DNA from: Corallium rubrum
Lineage: Eukaryota > Cnidaria > Anthozoa > Scleralcyonacea > Coralliidae
Direction: 5' to 3'
DNA length: 64,000 nucleotides
NCBI GenBank assembly: GCA_964035015.1
Contig: OZ036008.1
Coordinates: 822,501-886,500, forward strand
Positions 58,730-64,000 of this stretch are shown here, piece by piece. A program made the position numbers and the translations under genes. Every line of letters starts with the position of its first letter. The first letter of the stretch is position 1. The notes under the pieces were generated by a model, which was not told where the DNA came from, did no database searches, and saw nothing but the letters and a program-made list of their open reading frames with translations.

Positions 58730-59204
58730 ATCAAATTAAATTAATTTTGCAAAATTTCGAGAAGAGTAATGCTAACAATTCTCAATTTAAACGAATTAAC
58801 GATTTTTCCACGATCTCTCTAGACGGATGTCGTGATCGCCTTTCTTGAGCTTTAACTAAAATTCTTTCCAAAGAGTTCTGATACAAAGCGCTAAAAAATC
58901 GTGTTGTGGTTTTTCGATATTCAGTTCTAGTGAAAAGTTATACAACATTTTGCAAATTGACAGAAAAAAGCCCGAAGTAAACGTAAAAGCTTTTGGAATT
59001 GTAGAATTCTTTGACACGGTTTTGTTGTGGGAAATCGGACAAATCCCCTTTAAGTTGTACTCTTTAAATCTCGCCTTGTAGCGAAGAATGCATTTCGAGT
59101 AAATGGCGCATGAATGAAAATTTTACTTTATATTCTATTTCCGGCCAAAAACATTACATCATGAATCTACAAAGGTTTAGCACGAAAGTTCAACTATATC
59201 GCGG
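58730..59204. other. Intron sequence, nothing recognised
   Basis: No repeat boundary or exon supported. Confidence 0.45.
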
Positions 59205-59578
59205 GCGGGCGTGTGCTGTTGGGGCGCTGCCTCTCGGCGCTCACACCAAACGTTAAGCCCGATCAGATCGGGTTAGTATACTACTTGGATGGGTGACCCT
59301 CTGGGAATAACCCCATTCTGGAGCTTGGAACGTATGTGAGTAGAGTTTAGTTGGTCTTTCCTGTGCTTCGAGGGTTTTTCGCCGGGTTCTCCGGTTTTCT
59401 TCCGTCCGTAAAATCAACACCTAGGTCCTAGCTGTGATTCGTGGTCTGACATGTGTGTCGTATGGCGGCTTCCTTTAATATGCCTTCGACTCTGCCACTT
59501 AAAATTTAGTATGTAAATCGCTCTTGAAAAGCCCCTTATGGGAAGAAGTAACTACATCTGTATTGTATTGTATTGTTT
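59205..59578 (+). mobile_element. 5S rRNA-derived SINE, copy C (best preserved)
   Basis: ACGTTAAGCCCGATCAGATC (box A region), TACTACTTGGATGGGTGACC (box C region) and CTCTGGGAATAACCC follow 5S rRNA. The body GTGCTTCGAGGGTTTTTCG, GTCCGTAAAATCAACACC and GTGTCGTATGGCGGCTTCC is followed by a 3' tail of TATTG repeats at about 59,557-59,572, a typical SINE end. Confidence 0.88.
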
Positions 59579-59699
59579 AAAAAATAATGAATTGCGTCTA
59601 AATGTATACGGTGACCTGAAAAAACAAAAAAAGTTTGAACAAAGTGTTCACAACTTTGCACGTTGATGTGATGTTGATTTTTCTTGTCCAATTTTGTAG

Positions 59700-59785
59700 T
59701 TGTTCAAAACAGAATTTCTGCTTATTGGTTTGCCGGCAAAGAATTGGCTTTAGCCTTTGGTTGCACGTTGGCCTTTTCCAGACTG
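59700..59785 (+). CDS. MFSD1-like transporter, exon after the microexon
   Basis: After TTGTCCAATTTTGTAG it completes the split Ile codon and reads VQNRISAYWFAGKELALAFG CTLAFSRL, ending at GTATGT (59,786) in phase 0. This corresponds to the MFSD1 segment VAQNxYxxxWFKGKELNLxFG, the conserved loop and amphipathic helix after TM4. Further exons (TM5 onward) were not found in the remaining 4 kb, so the gene runs out of the window or is truncated. Confidence 0.88.
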
Positions 59786-59866
59786 GTATGTACCTGGTGT
59801 AACTAGAATAGAATGTAGTATTGATTACTAGTGAATTTTTTTTCTAACAATGTTATATTCGAGCTA

Positions 59867-60129
59867 CAATCCTGGCCAAAATTATTCGGACAGTTAGCCT
59901 AAAATTAATGCTCACATCAAATTTCTTGGTCAAAAATAAAACAACCACCCCCTCTCCTTCCAAGTCCATGTTGATTATCATATACGTCGAGCCTTGCTTG
60001 CATTTGACTTTTTTTAACAACATTGTAGGGAGGGAGTGGACGGTGACGATTATTTTAAAACAATCTTGCAAATACATACGATTACCGACTTTTGTATGCA
60101 GGTGTCTGCATGAATTTTGGCCAGGATTG
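59867..60129. mobile_element. Tc1/mariner-type MITE with TA duplication
   Basis: CAATCCTGGCCAAAATTATT at the left is mirrored by GAATTTTGGCCAGGATTG at the right. TA flanks both ends (59,865-59,866 and 60,130-60,131). It is 263 bp and non-coding. Confidence 0.8.
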
Positions 60130-60229
60130 TAGCGTACATCTTCTTACGTGGAAACAATATGCCACATTTGCTTATATATAATACTTGGTTTGTCGGTGAA
60201 AGTCTTCCAAGTCGTACCGTGTCCATTTA

Positions 60230-60384
60230 AGTTATTTATTTATTTATCTGTTTATTTATTTATTTATTCATATTTATAAACAAAAAATAATAAAATCAAT
60301 CAATCAATCCATCAATCAATCAATCAATATATATATATAATCAATCAATATATATATAATCAATCAATCAATCAATCCATCAAT

Positions 60385-60436
<52 letters not shown>
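60230..60436. repeat. (TTTA)n, (ATCA)n and (TA)n microsatellites
   Basis: Short TTTA repeats, then ATCAATCA units alternating with TA runs, then about 27 TA units. Confidence 0.93.
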
Positions 60437-60594
60437 ATTGATCTTAATTTATTAGCTCAACAATTAGCATAAGATTGATGACAAAGACGACAAGACGTAA
60501 ATCTCTTTTTTTAAGTCCCACCAAAACATACCTACAATAATAAACTAGACTAAGCCATCTTAAATTTAAACAAAGCTCTAGCTAAGACGAATAG

Positions 60595-60800
60595 AGTAGA
60601 ATAGAATAGAATAGAATAGAATAGAATAGAATAGAATAGAATAGAATAGAATAGAATAGAATAGAATAGAATAGAATAGAATAGAATAGAATAAAATGGA
60701 ATAGAATAGAATGGAATGGAATAGAATGGAATAGAATAGAACGGAATAGAACGGAATAGAACGGAATAGAACGGAATAGAACGGAATAGAATGGAATAGA
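60595..60800. repeat. (GAATA)n pentanucleotide array
   Basis: About 40 units, changing from GAATA to GAATG/GAACG variants at the right. Confidence 0.97.
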
Positions 60801-61095
60801 ATATATATCATATCATATCATATCATATCATATCATATCATATCATATCATACCATTCCTATTCCCTTCCCTTCCATTCCTATTCCCTTCCCTTCCATTC
60901 CCTTCCATTCCCTTCCCTTCTATTCCGTTCTATTGAACGGAATAGAAGGGAAGGGAAGGGAAGGGAATAGGAATGGAAGGGAAGGGAAGGGAATAGGAAT
61001 GGTATGGTATGATATATGATATGATATATGATATATGATATGATATGATATGATATGATATGATATGATATGATATGATATGATATGATATGATC
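60801..61095. repeat. Palindrome built from pentanucleotide repeats
   Basis: (ATATC)n, then (ATTCC)/(CTTCC) units, lead to a centre TCTATTCCGTTCTATTGAAC GGAATAGAAGG near 60,935. From there the same units return inverted as (GGAAG)n and (GATAT)n. Arms are about 145 bp. Confidence 0.92.
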
Positions 61096-61640
<545 letters not shown>

Positions 61641-61724
61641 AAAACGTTTTATTTTGCTTTTGAAAAATATTGGCATTACAGATTTCTTTTATAATATAGC
61701 TCATTTTGCACCTACGACGTCAAA

Positions 61725-61858
61725 ATGTTTAATTTGCATATCAAACACACTAAAATATCTCAAGAATAAAGCAAGGAAACGAAAAACTCCAAAAGATGTT
61801 ACTCTAGAATTTTAAGTGTTCTTTCGAATAAGACAAACTTAATTTTCGTTTCTATGTA
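61725..61858 (+). repeat. Dispersed repeat R3, copy 2
   Basis: GCATATCAAACACACTAAAA, TATCTCAAGAATAAAGCAAG and AATAAGACAAACTTAATTTT match 50,410-50,555. Confidence 0.75.
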
Positions 61859-61948
61859 GCCACTTTAACCCTGGTTTCCAAAGATCGTCCCAATCGCCTG
61901 AATCTATCCAATCAGATTGGGTGATTAAGAAATGGCTCATGGTTTAGC

Positions 61949-62386
61949 GTGCTCCATCGAGTTTTAGTATACACCCAACCATCGTCTATTACAAATCCTG
62001 CATTCTGATTGGCTACTCAACCGTTGTCTATTCGTGATGGACAACGTTTGAGAAAAATGAAAACAAACCTGAAAAAATATGGCAGTAAACTCTCGTTTTG
62101 TAGACGTTTCGGAGGAATTTTTTGAGAGTTTGATAGAAAATTCTATCCCTGAGAAAACTAAAAACGCCACAAAATATGGCATGAAGATTTTTAACGGTAA
62201 GGAACGAAATACAATTGAACCGTATTTTATTAATAAATCTGCTTTTACTTGCCGCTCACGAGTGGTTAAATAACAGAATATTTTCGTCAGTTTGCACTAG
62301 AAAAACTGTATTTTTTAGAGTAGGGTACAGGGTGTATACTAAAACAATTAGACAACTCGTCCTCGTTGTCTAATTGTTAAATGGAG
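61949..62386. mobile_element. TIR element, GCGTGCTCCATCGAG family
   Basis: GCGTGCTCCAT and TTTTAGTATACACCC at the left mirror GGGTGTATACTAAAA and ATGGAGCACGC at the right. It contains a splice-bounded exon at 62,079-62,196. Confidence 0.6.
62079..62196 (+). CDS. First exon of a Crypton/tyrosine-recombinase-like gene
   Basis: ATG at 62,079 (context AAATATGGC) opens 39 codons ending at a GTAAGG donor (62,197) in phase 1. The peptide MAVNSRFVDVSEEFFESLIE continues NSIPEKTKNATKYGMKIFN. It aligns by pattern with the N-terminal region of the recombinase at 25,426 in this window (EEIDSFIREQKSVNTVKKTA...FNRYL): an acidic SxEE...SxI helix, then P/V-x-N/K-T-K and a hydrophobic helix. Such a helix precedes the core-binding domain in animal DUF3504-type proteins. 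The rest of the gene is not found here; the flanking TIRs suggest a truncated mobile copy. Confidence 0.5.
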
Positions 62387-62600
62387 CACGCACGATAGTC
62401 TCCCTCGCATCCGTTGTTAGGGTCGCTGTCCCAAACTCGCTCCCCACCAGCGGCTGCTCACTCGAGCAACACATTCCATTCCCGCATCTGACCAATCAGA
62501 GCAAGCCTTCCAAAATCTGGAAAGCCGACCTTCACCTTGGCGTGTCCTTGCCTCGGTATTTTGATGGCGAGCAAGTGTGTGATTTACGTTCAAAACGTTT

Positions 62601-62976
62601 AAAATAAAAGATCTTAATCCCTATCAACGGAAAGCAGTTGTCCAATTTGTCCAAGGGAATACTGATGTTTGTAAACTTTCCTACCGAGTGTGGTAAATAG
62701 CTGATTTACCAAGCGCCGATACCATCTCAAAGGTTTCTGGCCATGCATGGCCCATGTTATTGTGGTGGTTTCTCCGCTTGTGAAGCTTTTAATATGCAAG
62801 AACAAGTAATTCACCCACGAAGTCTTAGGATTTCTTCGGTTAGCTTGAGCAACATTGAAGAAAAGAAATTAAAATACGTAGAAGAAGCAGTATTCTCGAT
62901 CGGTAATTTAATACGCACACCTGAACGTCTGCGAAGGAGACTACCTGGACCTGCTACATTTCGCAAACACTTGTAG
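62601..62976 (+). pseudogene. RecQ-like helicase N-terminal fragment, multiply frameshifted
   Basis: DLNPYQRKAVVQFVQGNTDV is followed by a damaged Walker A region (the G-K-S/T loop is lost). In another frame HVIVVVSPLVK (helicase motif Ia) appears, then in a third MQEQVI...SLRISSVSLSNIEE and VEEAVFSI, and finally a P-E segment before the stop at 62,974-62,976. RecQ helicases unwind DNA; here at least three frame changes and the lost P-loop make it dead. Its presence between 9-bp-duplication TIRs suggests captured host or transposon sequence. Confidence 0.6.
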
Positions 62977-62999
62977 CCTTTTCAAAAGTTTTCGTACGC

Positions 63000-63520
63000 T
63001 TTTATTGACATGAGCGGCAAGAACATAATTAAAATACCATTCTTCGTAAATTTCGTGAACTTCTAAGCTAAACTACTCGAAATATTAACTTTCAAGTAAA
63101 CACACTATACTAGTCGCTCTCTTGTTGTTCACCCCATTTCCGTCGGGCTTGTGTTTACATCTTTTATTTCCCTGACGCTCATAACTTCAACGCTTGTTTA
63201 TCTGCATGTGGTGAAAGAGGATAATCGAAATAGCATTCTTCAAAAATTCGGCGAAGTTCTAAGCTATACTTCTGAAGATATTCGTGATTTCAAGTGCCGT
63301 GCGGTACGCAGATAATTTTCAGACTTCGGTAATAATTTGAGCACACCGTGTGTCAACACGGCCAACTGAATATTTCTCTGATGCCCACACGCTTCACATT
63401 GACTTTTACGCACCTTTGTTTGCAGAAAGAACATAGTCAAAACATTATTCTTCGTAAATTTTGTAATGTTCTAAGCTAAACTTTTCGAAATATTAGCTTT
63501 CGATTAAACAAGCTTTACAA
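63000..63520. repeat. Three tandem units of about 200 bp
   Basis: CATTCTTCGTAAATTTCGTG with AACTTCTAAGCTAAACTA and CGAAATATTAACTTTCAAGT recurs in diverged form at about 63,038, 63,234 and 63,442, each preceded by TTTAT(C/T)TGCATG-like and ATAATTAAAATA-like sequence. Confidence 0.75.
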
Positions 63521-63708
63521 CAACAACAACGCTTGCCTCGTCGCTCGCAAAAGGCTGGCGTTTAATTTTAGCAGTGATCAATGCTGTAATTTCATTGGTT
63601 CATTATACAAAGGGAAAGGAATGTGTTGCTCGAGTGAGCAGCCGCTGGTGGGGAGCGAGTTTGGGACGGCGACCCTAACAACGGCTGCGAGGGAGACTAC
63701 ACGCACGA

Positions 63709-64000
63709 CAGACAATCAAAAACGTTGCTATATCAAAGCTATGTTATAATTCCAGATATCTCTAGTCTGATTGGAAACAATGGGGGCAATCGGGGCGATT
63801 GAGACGATAGGGACGATCTTATGGAAACCAGGCTTTTACACTCTTCCCAGAAATCTACATCTACCGCGCGTTTTGACTGACACTTCGGTTTCATGCATAC
63901 ATAAATTGTGTTATTAATTGCCAACCTCCTGCAACAGTAATATGTTTTATAAAATAAAAAGAAGAGAGAACAAGCTAAAATTGGTCAGTATTGAAGGCTG
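63709..64000. other. Right flank, including the outer element end
   Basis: After the outer TIR (to 63,832) no gene or repeat could be supported to the window edge. Confidence 0.45.

Larger units (their letters stand above)
62396..63699. mobile_element. 1,304-bp element with about 80-bp TIRs and 9-bp duplication (Mutator-like)
   Basis: TAGTCTCCCTCGCATCCGTT, AGGGTCGCTGTCCCAAACTC and GAGCAACACATTCC at the left are mirrored at the right. CACGCACGA flanks both ends exactly (62,387-62,395 and 63,700-63,708). Hairpin derivatives with the same tips lie at 2,679 and 50,246. It contains a broken RecQ-like helicase segment and a tandem repeat of about 200 bp. A 9-bp duplication and long TIRs point to the Mutator superfamily, although no MULE transposase is present. 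Confidence 0.9.
61870..63832. mobile_element. Outer TIR element, CCTGGTTTCC family, with nested insertions
   Basis: CCTGGTTTCCAAAGATCGTC and CCAATCGCC at the left mirror GGCGATTGAGACGATAGGG and GACGATCTTATGGAAACCAGG at the right. It encloses the smaller element at 61,949-62,386 and the 9-bp-duplication element at 62,396-63,699. Confidence 0.65.

Noticed and set aside
59205-59330. Functional 5S rRNA gene
   Set aside because: The 5S-like part lacks proper 5' and 3' stem ends and is fused to a conserved non-5S body with a repeat tail, as in the other two copies.

Overview
This is a eukaryotic, almost certainly animal, window, and the repeat content points to an anthozoan cnidarian such as a stony coral. 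Evidence: split genes with GTAAGT-type donors, very long microsatellites, BEL/Pao, Ty3/gypsy, Ty1/copia, Penelope-like and several LINE-type retroelement fragments, 5S-rRNA-derived and tRNA-derived SINE-like units, many hairpin MITEs, and domain combinations typical of cnidarian genomes. The organism call is inference; no database search was possible.

Layout. 1-1.8 kb is a simple-sequence block ((TCTCTCCC)n, (CT)n, (TA)n). 1.8-5.6 kb is a nest of retroelement relics: a BEL/Pao fragment split by a foldback hairpin, then a Ty3/gypsy gag-protease-RT fragment split by a reverse-oriented LINE. 5.6-8 kb holds MITEs and Penelope-like repeats. One orphan host-like exon lies at 8.1-8.5 kb. 9.8-18 kb holds dispersed repeats, a hammerhead ribozyme cassette inside a TA microsatellite (12.4 kb), a Harbinger-type MITE, an array of TGAGTAA/TTACTCA palindromes (13.9-14.4 kb), two clean exons on the minus strand (14.6-15.2 kb) and a LINE 3' end (16.7-17.2 kb).

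18.4-37.3 kb is the most striking part. A minus-strand Ty1/copia element is cut into gag (34.0-34.9 kb) and protease-integrase (19.4-20.9 kb) by a 13,051-bp insertion (20,956-34,006) with inverted terminal repeats of about 0.4 kb and a perfect 6-bp target duplication, AGTAAG. The insertion encodes a D-D-E transposase (21.4-23.5 kb, plus strand). It also carries an N-domain + Ig + protein kinase pseudogene on the minus strand, which is itself split by a tyrosine-recombinase (Crypton-like) element (25.25-27.4 kb), and an 810-bp hAT-like element.

37.5-40.5 kb is compound microsatellite. From 40.5 kb to at least 59.8 kb a plus-strand gene related to MFSD1 (major facilitator transporter) can be followed. 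Three exons (56.4, 58.2 and 59.7 kb) join in frame through matching intron phases, and two or three upstream candidate exons (40.5, 49.7, 56.3 kb) are less certain. Its introns are packed with MITEs, SINEs, Penelope-like pieces and tetra- and pentanucleotide arrays. 60-64 kb is again nested repeats, including a 1.3-kb element with about 80-bp inverted repeats and a perfect 9-bp target duplication that carries a broken RecQ-like helicase segment.

Apart from the MFSD1-like gene and perhaps two orphan exons, nothing looks like an intact host gene. Most coding potential belongs to mobile elements and their cargo.
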